A stretch of DNA of 49,658 nucleotides. Source: JAGOEF01 sp964511665. Lineage in GTDB: Bacteria; Bacteroidota; Bacteroidia; Bacteroidales; ML635J-15. Below are positions 18,365 to 26,663 of the stretch, in pieces; within the stretch, counting starts at the first letter, position 1; every line of letters begins with the position of its first letter. The stretch is from the NCBI GenBank assembly GCA_964511665.1, contig CAZEHA010000022.1, positions 1 to 49,658 of the forward strand, read 5' to 3'. Made by a program: the position numbers and the translations under genes. The notes beneath the pieces are model-generated. The model was not told where the DNA came from, did no database searches, and saw nothing but the letters and a program-made list of their open reading frames with translations.

Positions 18365-18438
18365 ACTTAGAAACATCTGTTTTTTAATTTCTAATTATCT
18401 CTGTAAATAATTGAGCAACAGTGCGTAGTGCGATTGCT
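18365..18438. other. AT-rich cas2-proximal array flank (candidate leader)
   Basis: These 74 bp lie between the hairpin and the first intact repeat. They hold no gene. Being next to cas1-cas2 and to a run of perfect repeats, this side is the likelier integration (leader) end, although it is downstream in the crRNA transcription sense. Inference only. Confidence 0.4.
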
Positions 18439-20073
18439 GATGTTTCCACTATTTCAAAGATACGAATTTGAAAGCTAATCACAACTTGTAGCTGGCACAA
18501 TATTGATGTTTTTAAGATGTTTCCACTATTTCAAAGATACGAATTTGAAAGCTAATCACAACTGTCCCATTTCAGAGCCTTTACATCACAAAGATGTTTC
18601 CACTATTTCAAAGATACGAATTTGAAAGCTAATCACAACATCTACGGCTTCAACTTGTTTTGCCGATGGATGTTTCCACTATTTCAAAGATACGAATTTG
18701 AAAGCTAATCACAACAGCAGCAAGGCACAAGCGAGGAACGAGCATGATGTTTCCACTATTTCAAAGATACGAATTTGAAAGCTAATCACAACTGCCCGGC
18801 AAGCAACATGTCGAAGCGTTCTGATGTTTCCACTATTTCAAAGATACGAATTTGAAAGCTAATCACAACGGTGGCCGACGACGCGGTTAACGGAATAACG
18901 ATGTTTCCACTATTTCAAAGATACGAATTTGAAAGCTAATCACAACTTTTGTGTATCATGTGCAATCGTCGGAGCGGATGTTTCCACTATTTCAAAGATA
19001 CGAATTTGAAAGCTAATCACAACGGCAGAAGGTCGGCATCGGCAAAACAAGTTGATGTTTCCACTATTTCAAAGATACGAATTTGAAAGCTAATCACAAC
19101 GTAAACCTTCACATTTTTGCCCTCGCGCCGATGTTTCCACTATTTCAAAGATACGAATTTGAAAGCTAATCACAACAATCGACTTTTGTTTCGTCAATCA
19201 ACCTTGGATGTTTCCACTATTTCAAAGATACGAATTTGAAAGCTAATCACAACTACGGGTTCCTGCTTAGCCTGCCAAACAGGATGTTTCCACTATTTCA
19301 AAGATACGAATTTGAAAGCTAATCACAACAGGCCACCATATACTTCCGTAAAGAGATCAGATGTTTCCACTATTTCAAAGATACGAATTTGAAAGCTAAT
19401 CACAACAGGAACCCCCATTTTTGACGGAGCAACCAAGATGTTTCCACTATTTCAAAGATACGAATTTGAAAGCTAATCACAACTATTCACACGGTGCGAT
19501 CGTTTCTCGGTCGGATGTTTCCACTATTTCAAAGATACGAATTTGAAAGCTAATCACAACGTTCTCCATACTCGATTACCGCACCGGTGCGATGTTTCCA
19601 CTATTTCAAAGATACGAATTTGAAAGCTAATCACAACGTTGGAAGTGAAGCCGAAGCGATGGGGATGGATGTTTCCACTATTTCAAAGATACGAATTTGA
19701 AAGCTAATCACAACAGTGTTTCCACAATCCATTGTTCGGGTATGGATGTTTCCACTATTTCAAAGATACGAATTTGAAAGCTAATCACAACATATGTACG
19801 GAAGTCCATCTGATGAAATAAGATGTTTCCACTATTTCAAAGATACGAATTTGAAAGCTAATCACAACGTTACTATTAAAAGTAAAAAGTATAATGGGAT
19901 GTTTCCACTATTTCAAAGATACGAATTTGAAAGCTAATCACAACGTATTCGAAAAACAAGACTTATGTCCTTTGATGTTTCCACTATTTCAAAGATACGA
20001 ATTTGAAAGCGACAAAGGAGGTTCGCGAGCACCGTTAAAAAAATACACCAATGCGAGCAAAGCTAATCACAAC
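18439..20073 (-). CRISPR. Type II-C CRISPR array: 21 repeats, 20 spacers
   Basis: The repeat is 47 bp; on the plus strand it starts GATGTTTCCACTATTTC and ends GCTAATCACAAC. Repeats 1-20 (18439 to 19944) look identical to one another. Spacers are 29-30 bp, giving a period of 76-77. Repeat 21 starts at 19974 and is split after 37 bp (20010) by a 53-bp insert; its last 10 bp are at 20064-20073. The crRNA sense is the minus strand, set by the tracrRNA anti-repeat. In that sense each repeat contains TTG at positions 2-4 and TATCTTTG at 24-31 with 19 bp between, a Bacteroidota promoter, so each crRNA can be started separately. Spacer 3 (18640-18668) and spacer 8 (19024-19053) share 17 bp in opposite orientation. 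Confidence 0.98.
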
Positions 20074-20470
20074 CAGTTCCGTTGGTTTGTTGTTCTCCGG
20101 TTATGATTTCCAAAGTATGGAACTTTGGAAATCGGAATAAGCTACGAATTTGAAAGCGACAAAGGAGGTTCGCGAGCACCGTTAAAAAAATACACCAATG
20201 CGAGCAAAGCTAATCACAACCAGTTCCGTTGGTTTGTTGTTCTCCGGTTATGATTTCCAAAGTATGGAACTTTGGAAATCGGAATAAGCTACGAATTTGA
20301 AACCGACAAAGGAGGTTCGCGAGCACCGCTAAAAAAAAAAATACACCAATGCGAGCAAAGCGAATCACAACTTGTTTCGTTGGTTTGTTTTCTCCGGTTA
20401 TGATTTCCAAAGTCTGGAACTTTGCAAATCGGAATAAGCTTCGAATTTGAAGCTGCCGCAGGAGGGTTTG
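20011..20470. repeat. 147-bp tandem repeat, about three copies, fused to the last CRISPR repeat
   Basis: Copies begin with GACAAAGGAGG at 20011, 20158 and 20305, with a decayed fourth start near 20452. One unit is a 15-bp CRISPR-repeat piece (TACGAATTTGAAAGC), a 53-bp block, a 10-bp CRISPR-repeat piece (TAATCACAAC), and a 69-bp block holding a hairpin. Copies 1 and 2 are essentially identical, copy 3 has a few changes and a longer A-run, and copy 4 is strongly diverged, so decay increases away from the array. The 53-bp block is bounded by AAAGC at both ends. No credible gene is present; open frames here only translate the repeat. Confidence 0.9.
20105..20133. repeat. REP-like hairpin (copies also at 20252-20280 and 20402-20430)
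   Basis: GATTTCCAAAGT and ACTTTGGAAATC form 12-bp arms around a 5-nt loop. The copy at 20252 is the same; the one at 20402 has two changes. On the minus strand GTAG stands eight bases before the hairpin (GTAGCTTATTCC then GATTTCC), the layout of REP elements recognised by RAYT proteins. Confidence 0.8.
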
Positions 20471-20498
20471 CGATACAGGCAAAGCTATTTACTAAACT

Positions 20499-22790
20499 TT
20501 ATCGTTGCACTATCAGTTTTTGTTTTTTGATGGCGCGTTTCGAGCGCATATTTACGGTGTAAACACCGTTTTTTAGGTTCCCGATATTTATTTTGGGGTT
20601 ACTGCGTTTGTGGCGGCCTTTATACACCAGATCGTCGGTGATACTGTATATGCTTACTTCAACTTCGTCGTCACTATTGCTGTCGATACTCAGGCTTATT
20701 ATGTCGGCTGCAGGGTTGGGATACAATAAAAAACCATTATATGCTATCAATGGATTGATTGTGTTATTGTGAATACGAATCCAAATAGGGTTGGTATAGG
20801 CGTGAAAATAACCGCTGATATGGTCGTATTGCGAAGCAGGTTCTTTGTATGTGATCAGTTCTGCCATAAGTACAATGTTGCCTTGTTGGTAGTTGCTGCC
20901 TAAGCATTGCGATATCAATTGGTGTAAATCGATATTATCCTCCCATAGTCCCAATTCCGTTTCAACCCAAACATCTTTATTGCCAATAATGAGAATAATT
21001 TCATCGGCTTCGCCATACAAGCCTGAGCTTGCCCACTGGTAGGTGAGTTGCCAGTCGGACAAATCGGAGTAGTCAATTTCTGTGTCTTCGCCTATCAACA
21101 CTGTTGAGTTATCGACGGTGTTTAGCAATGCGATTTCAACAATAGGACCTTCGCTAAGAATAGCTCTGCCATTATGCAATGCGTTGAGTATTTCTTCGCC
21201 GTCTTCGCCCATGCCCTGAGGACAATATACCAGAGTGGAGAATTTACCGAAAGCATTGTCGTTTACGTTTCCGTAGATACCCATAGTGAAATCGGTGTTT
21301 GAATAGTTAAACGAGCCATGTGCGTCGGAGCCGGCAATTTGATATATTTTTCGAAATTCTCCATCAATTTCTGCATCGGCAAGCCCTTGCTGCAGCATGA
21401 AATCATATACTTCGCGATTCTGATTGTAGCGCAGCTGGTAATGCAAAGGGTCAGAAAGAGGTAGCGGCTGAAACATATCGTCTCCGTTGTTAAAAGGCCC
21501 CCATGGATTGTCGAGTTCGTTGGCAACCGAAAGACGATTGCGCATGTTTAAAATCTGAAATCCCCTTAGTCGCGGTTTAAAATGGTTTTGGTCGGAAACA
21601 TACACATCCGAAGCTGTTTCGATATTGTTACAAATAACCGTTCCTGCATAGGAGTGAGGTTCTCCATTTGGAGTAAAACCGGGGTGCCCCAGATTCCAGG
21701 CTCCGCCATTCACAACCACACTCAGGGCATCGCCTTCGGCAAATGGATGTGCGGCATAGGCAAATCCTCCATACAATACCAGCGAATCGAGCAACATATC
21801 GATGCTTACATCTGTTTGACTTACATCGCCATCGCCATCGCCAAAATACGGCATTGAATAGGGTGAGGCAGGCGAGGGATAACTCAGGCAGTGCACGGTT
21901 TTTCCTTGCGAATTGTTTACCGACATTTCGATGCCGTGAATGGTTTTAAAATCATTGTTATCGCTATTCATTTGTTGCGTTAGGGTGCGTTGTTGCAACC
22001 AGTTGTTATGCATCGAACTTCCGTAGTTGTCGTAGTCGCAGCTGTGATCGGTCAGCGCTGTCCAGTCCATACCCAAGTGTGTCGCCATAATGGGGGTGAT
22101 TTCTACCGGTAAGCCCAGCTCGGCAGTGTTTTGGGTAAACATGCTGTGAAAATGAGTATCGCCACGATACCAGCCTGCCAGCGAAGGAACCACGTCGTCG
22201 CTGCGAATAACGCGAAGGTATATGTAGTCGTCGGTGGCCAGATTCTGCTCGAAATGTATCTCGATATCGAGTGTGTCTCCATAGGGTGCAATATATGAGT
22301 AGGGAATTTCATATACAAAATACCACCAGGTTTTATCAATTTTTTCGTATGTTACCGATGGATTCAAAATGTTGCTGTTGCATAAAAACTTAAAAGTGTG
22401 CTGAGCATGCTTCGAAACACAGGCTGTATCGAACTGCTGTATGCTCAATGATGTGTTAACTGTTGACTTCAGTGCAAAATTCTGATAGAACTCATTGTCG
22501 CTCATTGAATTGAAGCTGATTGCTTCCGAAAAACTATTCTGATGCACAGACTTAAACTTCAGATTAATCGAAACCAGATTGACAGTGGCCATAAAAGCGG
22601 ATGCATCATGCACCACAAAAGCTATTGGGATGGATGCAGGGTTGCCCTGATTGTCGGTTTTTTTACACAAATAGGGTGCGTCGGCATAAAGCTCGGCTGC
22701 AGGGGTGTTGGCTTGCTTATCGCTTGTATGCTGAGCATGCAAAGCCATACTGACTAATATCAGGCACAGGCCTGTTACTGTAATTCTCAT
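20499..22790 (-). CDS. Secreted PHP-domain protein with T9SS C-terminal sorting domain
   Basis: A 763-residue protein. It has an N-terminal signal peptide (VTGLCLILVSMALHAQ), a long N-terminal region without a recognised family, then a PHP-type metal site (GDTHFHS, H213 and H215; WTALTDHS; AYAAHPFAEG; IAGSDAHGSF), as in PHP phosphoesterases. The last ~75 residues (NGFLLYPNPAADIISLS ... NLKNGVYTVNM ... QKLIVQR) are a type A T9SS sorting domain, so it should be exported through the type IX system and attached to or released from the cell surface. The substrate is unknown. It ends 30 bp from the decayed end of the 147-bp repeats. A TAnnTTTG box lies 20 bp upstream of the start. Confidence 0.88.
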   Translation of the reverse strand: MRITVTGLCLILVSMALHAQHTSDKQANTPAAELYADAPYLCKKTDNQGNPASIPIAFVVHDASAFMATVNLVSINLKFKSVHQNSFSEAISFNSMSDNEFYQNFALKSTVNTSLSIQQFDTACVSKHAQHTFKFLCNSNILNPSVTYEKIDKTWWYFVYEIPYSYIAPYGDTLDIEIHFEQNLATDDYIYLRVIRSDDVVPSLAGWYRGDTHFHSMFTQNTAELGLPVEITPIMATHLGMDWTALTDHSCDYDNYGSSMHNNWLQQRTLTQQMNSDNNDFKTIHGIEMSVNNSQGKTVHCLSYPSPASPYSMPYFGDGDGDVSQTDVSIDMLLDSLVLYGGFAYAAHPFAEGDALSVVVNGGAWNLGHPGFTPNGEPHSYAGTVICNNIETASDVYVSDQNHFKPRLRGFQILNMRNRLSVANELDNPWGPFNNGDDMFQPLPLSDPLHYQLRYNQNREVYDFMLQQGLADAEIDGEFRKIYQIAGSDAHGSFNYSNTDFTMGIYGNVNDNAFGKFSTLVYCPQGMGEDGEEILNALHNGRAILSEGPIVEIALLNTVDNSTVLIGEDTEIDYSDLSDWQLTYQWASSGLYGEADEIILIIGNKDVWVETELGLWEDNIDLHQLISQCLGSNYQQGNIVLMAELITYKEPASQYDHISGYFHAYTNPIWIRIHNNTINPLIAYNGFLLYPNPAADIISLSIDSNSDDEVEVSIYSITDDLVYKGRHKRSNPKINIGNLKNGVYTVNMRSKRAIKKQKLIVQR

Positions 22791-22809
22791 TGTTCTACCG
22801 GTTCTGCTG

Positions 22810-22817
22810 CAAAATTA
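22810..22817 (-). promoter_or_regulatory. Candidate -7 promoter box for the PHP/T9SS gene
   Basis: TAATTTTG on the minus strand fits TAnnTTTG and would give a leader of only about 12-15 nt before the ATG at 22790. The remaining intergenic DNA to 23045 shows no gene. Confidence 0.45.
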
Positions 22818-23045
22818 ATGAATTCAATTGAATTGATTGATGAGCGTAGAATGCTTTTTTCGAAATCTTTGATAGTGCAAAATAAAAACTTGCAACACTC
22901 AGGCTTAAAAAACCATTGTTGCTTACTATTGCTGTAACAATGCTAATGGTTCGGTATTAATAAACATAAAAGCAACAACATTGTGTGATGAACGTAAAAC
23001 ATATTTTTTTGATGCTTAAACGCGATGCAGAGGTTTCCAGAATCT

Positions 23046-24938
23046 TTAGTTAGGTGTTTCAGGGTTTTTGCCTGATAGCGTATATTCAGCTATCATCCTA
23101 TAGAATCGGAGTGCATCGTTTCGGTTTTCGTTTATGTGCAGTGTGTCGCCCGAAATTGAATATATGTCGGATGTAGTATGATTAACAACCATTTTCTGTG
23201 TAGGTGTTATCCACCCCATTGTGTGCTCGGTAATCCAAAACGCATGTTTATATCTATTTGTGTCGAATATACTTTTACTGAAAGGAAAAAGCTTGTTTTC
23301 GATATGTAACAAAGCCAATAAGCTTGCCGGAATGTCGTGTGTTCCTGCACAGTGGCTGTTAACACTTGCTGCACCACTATTGTTGAGAGCAGGTCCAAAT
23401 ATCAATACAGGTACCCTGAAGCGTTCGTGGTCGTCGAAATTGCGTGTACCCAAATACAGTGATCCATGGTCGGCAGTGATGATGAAAATACTGTTGCTAT
23501 ACCAATCTGCCTTACTGCATTGCTGAATAAAACTGCCAATGCACGAGTCAGTGAAATGTACACAGCTTTTATACATAGCTGTTTTATCGGTTTTGCCATA
23601 CCGATAGCTTACGGGTAAATCGAAAGGAGGATGCGTGCTTTGCGTTAAAATGCACATGAAAAAACTTTCTTGCATATTGTTAAGCTCATGCAATGCTCTT
23701 TCGAACAGAATATTATCGGGCACCCCCCAGTTGTTCAAATAGAGTTGCGAATTGAAACTGTGCCGGTCGATAACATGGGTTCTGTGGTTTCGAAAATAGC
23801 TGTTGAAACGACTGTATGAGGCATCGCCACCATATAAAAACATGGTTGTGTAACCATATCCGGCAAGTTCTTGTGTAAGCGACGGAAGCGTTGACGTGAG
23901 GGCTGTGTCGTTCATGATGTTCTGATAGGGTAGCGCGGGTAAACCACTTAAAATACTGAGAATACCCTGGTCGGTGCGAAATCCGGATGCATAGACCTGC
24001 TCGAAACGAATCGCATTTTGGCTAAGCTTGCTGTAACAAGGAGTAAGGCAGGTATCTCCTCCAGGCGACTCGAATGTTTCGGCAGTGCAGCCTTCGAGAA
24101 TAATGAGAATGATGTTGGGGCGATTGCTGTTCAGCAGATTACATGTATCGTTTTTCGCAGAGTCTGCATATAGCTTGCTGTAGGTTGCATGTAGCTCTGC
24201 CTTACTTATGGTAACATCTTGTATCTCGAGGTGATTTTTTTGCTTCAATGTAGAAATAAAATAAAAGCTCTTGTTCACTGCCAAATAGTTCTCTGACTGT
24301 TGTTGCGAAAAAAATGCTGACTTCAACTTAAGCGGTTCCTGGCCAATGCCCCCCCGAATACCTACAGTAAGCAACAATGCCATAGGTAAAACTGTTAACT
24401 TGGTTATTGTGTTAACCCCTGATGTATTTACCGATAAGCGGTAGAGCAGGTATTGAATAAAAGAGCCAATTAACAGGGCGGCACAAAAAATCGACAACAG
24501 AACCGGCGACAAATAGTCGAAAAAGGTACCTGCAGCTTCTCCGGGCGATGCAACGGTGCTCACAGCCCGTAAATTGAATGTAGTGCCCCATTCTTCGTAA
24601 ATGGGTAAGCTGACTACTTCGATAAAACATATGAAAAGCAATAGAATCAGGTTGATGACGAATGCAGTTTTTTGCAATCGAAATGCCGCTTTTCTTATGA
24701 AATATGCCAAAAATATTGTAATAGCAGGAATCGTTATCAACACCGAAGCTACCGAAATATCTGTCAGCAATCCGGCTCGCCAAGCGGCAAAGAATGATGT
24801 ATTGGGCCAAACATAGAAAAAAAAGAATAATATTCGGAACAAAGCGAAGAGTAAAGTCCAGAATAAAAACAATCCCGGTAAATACAAGTAACTTGGTTTT
24901 TTTAACAGAATCTGTATTGGATTGTTTTTTGGTAACAT
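23046..24938 (-). CDS. LTA-synthase-like membrane sulfatase-fold transferase
   Basis: A 630-residue protein. About five transmembrane helices fill the first ~180 residues; a large periplasmic alkaline-phosphatase/sulfatase-fold domain follows. The domain has NIILIILEGCTAETF (metal-binding Glu and the nucleophile Thr), ASGFRTDQGILSILSG, LTQSTHPPF, and IFIITADHGS with the metal-binding Asp-His. The pattern fits the LtaS/phosphoglycerol- or phosphoethanolamine-transferase group, which decorates envelope lipids or glycans. In a Gram-negative cell lipoteichoic acid is not expected, so the acceptor is unknown. The gene stands 55 bp after a small lipoprotein gene on the same strand. Confidence 0.85.
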   Translation of the reverse strand: MLPKNNPIQILLKKPSYLYLPGLFLFWTLLFALFRILFFFFYVWPNTSFFAAWRAGLLTDISVASVLITIPAITIFLAYFIRKAAFRLQKTAFVINLILLLFICFIEVVSLPIYEEWGTTFNLRAVSTVASPGEAAGTFFDYLSPVLLSIFCAALLIGSFIQYLLYRLSVNTSGVNTITKLTVLPMALLLTVGIRGGIGQEPLKLKSAFFSQQQSENYLAVNKSFYFISTLKQKNHLEIQDVTISKAELHATYSKLYADSAKNDTCNLLNSNRPNIILIILEGCTAETFESPGGDTCLTPCYSKLSQNAIRFEQVYASGFRTDQGILSILSGLPALPYQNIMNDTALTSTLPSLTQELAGYGYTTMFLYGGDASYSRFNSYFRNHRTHVIDRHSFNSQLYLNNWGVPDNILFERALHELNNMQESFFMCILTQSTHPPFDLPVSYRYGKTDKTAMYKSCVHFTDSCIGSFIQQCSKADWYSNSIFIITADHGSLYLGTRNFDDHERFRVPVLIFGPALNNSGAASVNSHCAGTHDIPASLLALLHIENKLFPFSKSIFDTNRYKHAFWITEHTMGWITPTQKMVVNHTTSDIYSISGDTLHINENRNDALRFYRMIAEYTLSGKNPETPN

Positions 24939-24993
24939 GGCGAAAAAAATGCATTGTTCTTAAAGCAAGTTATTGCCGAACTATTATGAAACA

Positions 24994-25515
24994 TCAATCA
25001 TCGAGCTTTTCGAACTTAGTTACTACTATGTTTGTTTCTCCATCTACCGTTTCGGTGCTACGAAGCCACATTTCTTTATTGCTGAGTCTTAATATTTCGA
25101 AACTGCTTGTTTCATTTGAAATGGTCATCTCAACATTCTCTTTTTCATCGTCGAAGGCCCAGGTAAGGTACTCGGTGTGTGTAAAAGGGAATGTAATGAA
25201 TTGTAATGCAATAGAGAAGTTCCCGTCGCCATCGTTTTCGAGTTTCAGTTTCACCGAAGTTACCGATATTTGCGAAGGATCTATCTCAAAAGGCAAACTG
25301 TTGCCTAAGGTATCGGTATCAAAATCGCCAAGCAATGCTGCCATATTGTTTAAATCGATGATGGTGTCGTTTAGCAAAGCCTCTTTAAGTTCCCAGTTAC
25401 CTGTTATTCGCTTTGTGGCACTTAACAGTGTAAACGATGGACCGTTTTCGTATTTGTCGCATGCACTTAAGCCAATTAATGCTATGATAATCAGCCCGAA
25501 TGTTAAATTTTTCAT
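24994..25515 (-). CDS. Small lipoprotein, lipocalin-like domain
   Basis: A 173-residue protein with a lipoprotein signal (LIGLSAC, lipid-bearing Cys19). The mature part starts with RITGNWELKEALLND and continues in beta-rich stretches (KLKLENDGDGNFSIALQF, EYLTWAFDDEKENVEMTI, MWLRSTET), the style of Bacteroidota lipocalin-like lipoproteins, which are mostly of unknown function. It may be cotranscribed with the LTA-synthase-like gene 55 bp downstream. The family call is by pattern only. Confidence 0.7.
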   Translation of the reverse strand: MKNLTFGLIIIALIGLSACDKYENGPSFTLLSATKRITGNWELKEALLNDTIIDLNNMAALLGDFDTDTLGNSLPFEIDPSQISVTSVKLKLENDGDGNFSIALQFITFPFTHTEYLTWAFDDEKENVEMTISNETSSFEILRLSNKEMWLRSTETVDGETNIVVTKFEKLDD

Positions 25516-25683
25516 AGAGCAAGAATCAAGTGTTAAACAAATTTACAAGTTTTGAATGTAAAGATATAGAAATTATTGAATATGATAGGTGGTTTAAGTT
25601 TACACAGCTATTATTCCGGTAGCGGCACTAAATAGCTGTTCAATTAACAACTACTGTGTGGTATTATTATTTGTGCCTTTTAC

Positions 25684-25713
25684 AAAAAAACCGAAGCTGT
25701 TTTAACTTCGGTT
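25684..25713 (-). terminator. Terminator after tRNA-Leu
   Basis: On the minus strand AACCGAAG pairs with CTTCGGTT across a 9-nt loop and is followed by a T-run, directly downstream of the tRNA. Confidence 0.85.
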
Positions 25714-25716
25714 TTG

Positions 25717-25800
25717 TGCCCAGAACAAGATTCGAACTTGCACATCCGTACGGACACCAGCCCCTCAAGCTGGCGTGTCTACCAATTCCACCATCTGGGC
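25717..25800 (-). tRNA. tRNA-Leu (anticodon GAG)
   Basis: An 84-nt tRNA read on the minus strand. Acceptor arms GCCCAGA and TCTGGGC pair fully, with discriminator A. The anticodon stem is CCAGC/GCTGG with loop TTGAGGG, giving anticodon GAG. The long variable arm (TGTCCGTACGGATGT region) is the class II feature expected for leucine. The T arm is GCAAG-TTCGAAT-CTTGT. No CCA is encoded. Confidence 0.95.
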
Positions 25801-25861
25801 AATTGCGAATGCAAAAATAAGCATTTTATTTATTGTGCAAAATAAAAATTAAGGCTTGTTG

Positions 25862-26650
25862 TTATTTGTTGGGTTTACCATTGCCAAAGCCTTGTCGGTA
25901 GAGCGATTCCTTAATTTGAATGTCAGGATCTGAATATACCGGGTTTCCTATGGGAGTTAACAAAGCGGCACTATTGTTTTTGGGGTTTTTAATATCGCTT
26001 CCAATGCGATACGCGTTCATTTTTTCGAAATCGTAGGGTTTCAACAGTGCTGTTATGTCTGATAGCGGGGCTTCACTGTCGAGCCAGATTCTTTCTTGCC
26101 AGGCTTCGAGAATTACAGGGGATCGGTGGTGCCCTATTTTTTGCATCAAGGGGTTGGCAATCGTAGTGATAATGGCAAACGATTGTGTGATTTGTTGTGT
26201 GGCGGGATGAGTCCATTCATCCCACAATCCGGCCATAGCAAAGGGGCGAACCTTATGACGTAAATACACAACATAGGCTTCGTCGAGGCCTTTTTCGCTG
26301 CTGCCCTCTATAAAGGCATCGGCAATAACCAAGCAGCGACGGCTTCGGATGGGCTTGCGGAAAGCGGGCTTGTTGATAATGTCTTTAGGGCCGTGATAGT
26401 GCATGTCGTTGTCGGCATTTTTGTCGCCTTCGCTGCGGGCATTTATCAGCAACATATCTTTTTTTGCCCAAAATGGACAGAGACCAAAGCGAAAGCCTTG
26501 CATTACTCGTGGATGTGTGTTGGTAATTACTGCAGACTGCATTCCGGGAGCAGTATTGTAACTGGCTGTGTATTGAAAAGTGACATCACTTAGATTGAAG
26601 CGTTTTTCGAGTGTTTCCAGTTTTTGAACCAGTATGAATCTTCCACACAT
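25862..26650 (-). CDS. yedK: SRAP-family DNA-protein crosslink protein (YedK/HMCES-like)
   Basis: A 262-residue SOS-response-associated peptidase (SRAP) protein. After Met removal the N-terminal Cys2 (MCGRF) forms a stable thiazolidine crosslink with abasic sites in single-stranded DNA. The other active-site residues are visible: N70 (LLINARSE), E115 (ADAFIEGSS) and H175 (GHHRSPVIL). The spacing of these residues and the overall length fit YedK. The next upstream gene on the same strand, an aminotransferase, ends 13 bp before this start. tRNA-Leu lies downstream. Confidence 0.95.
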   Translation of the reverse strand: MCGRFILVQKLETLEKRFNLSDVTFQYTASYNTAPGMQSAVITNTHPRVMQGFRFGLCPFWAKKDMLLINARSEGDKNADNDMHYHGPKDIINKPAFRKPIRSRRCLVIADAFIEGSSEKGLDEAYVVYLRHKVRPFAMAGLWDEWTHPATQQITQSFAIITTIANPLMQKIGHHRSPVILEAWQERIWLDSEAPLSDITALLKPYDFEKMNAYRIGSDIKNPKNNSAALLTPIGNPVYSDPDIQIKESLYRQGFGNGKPNK

Positions 26651-26663
26651 AATGACGTATTTT

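Noticed and set aside
19715..19744. Spacer 17 resembling the CRISPR repeat (TGTTTCCAC shared)
   Set aside because: Only nine bases match and the rest is unrelated; likely chance.
18439..20010. Self-targeting spacers within the window
   Set aside because: None seen by eye in the other genes, but a proper alignment was not possible, so this is not excluded for the genome.
19894..20106. Open reading frame across CRISPR repeats 20 and 21
   Set aside because: It only translates CRISPR repeat and the 147-bp unit; no protein features.
20210..20482. 90-residue frame in the tandem repeats with an internal duplication
   Set aside because: The duplication is the 147-bp unit itself; the frame depends on repeat copies and has no family resemblance.
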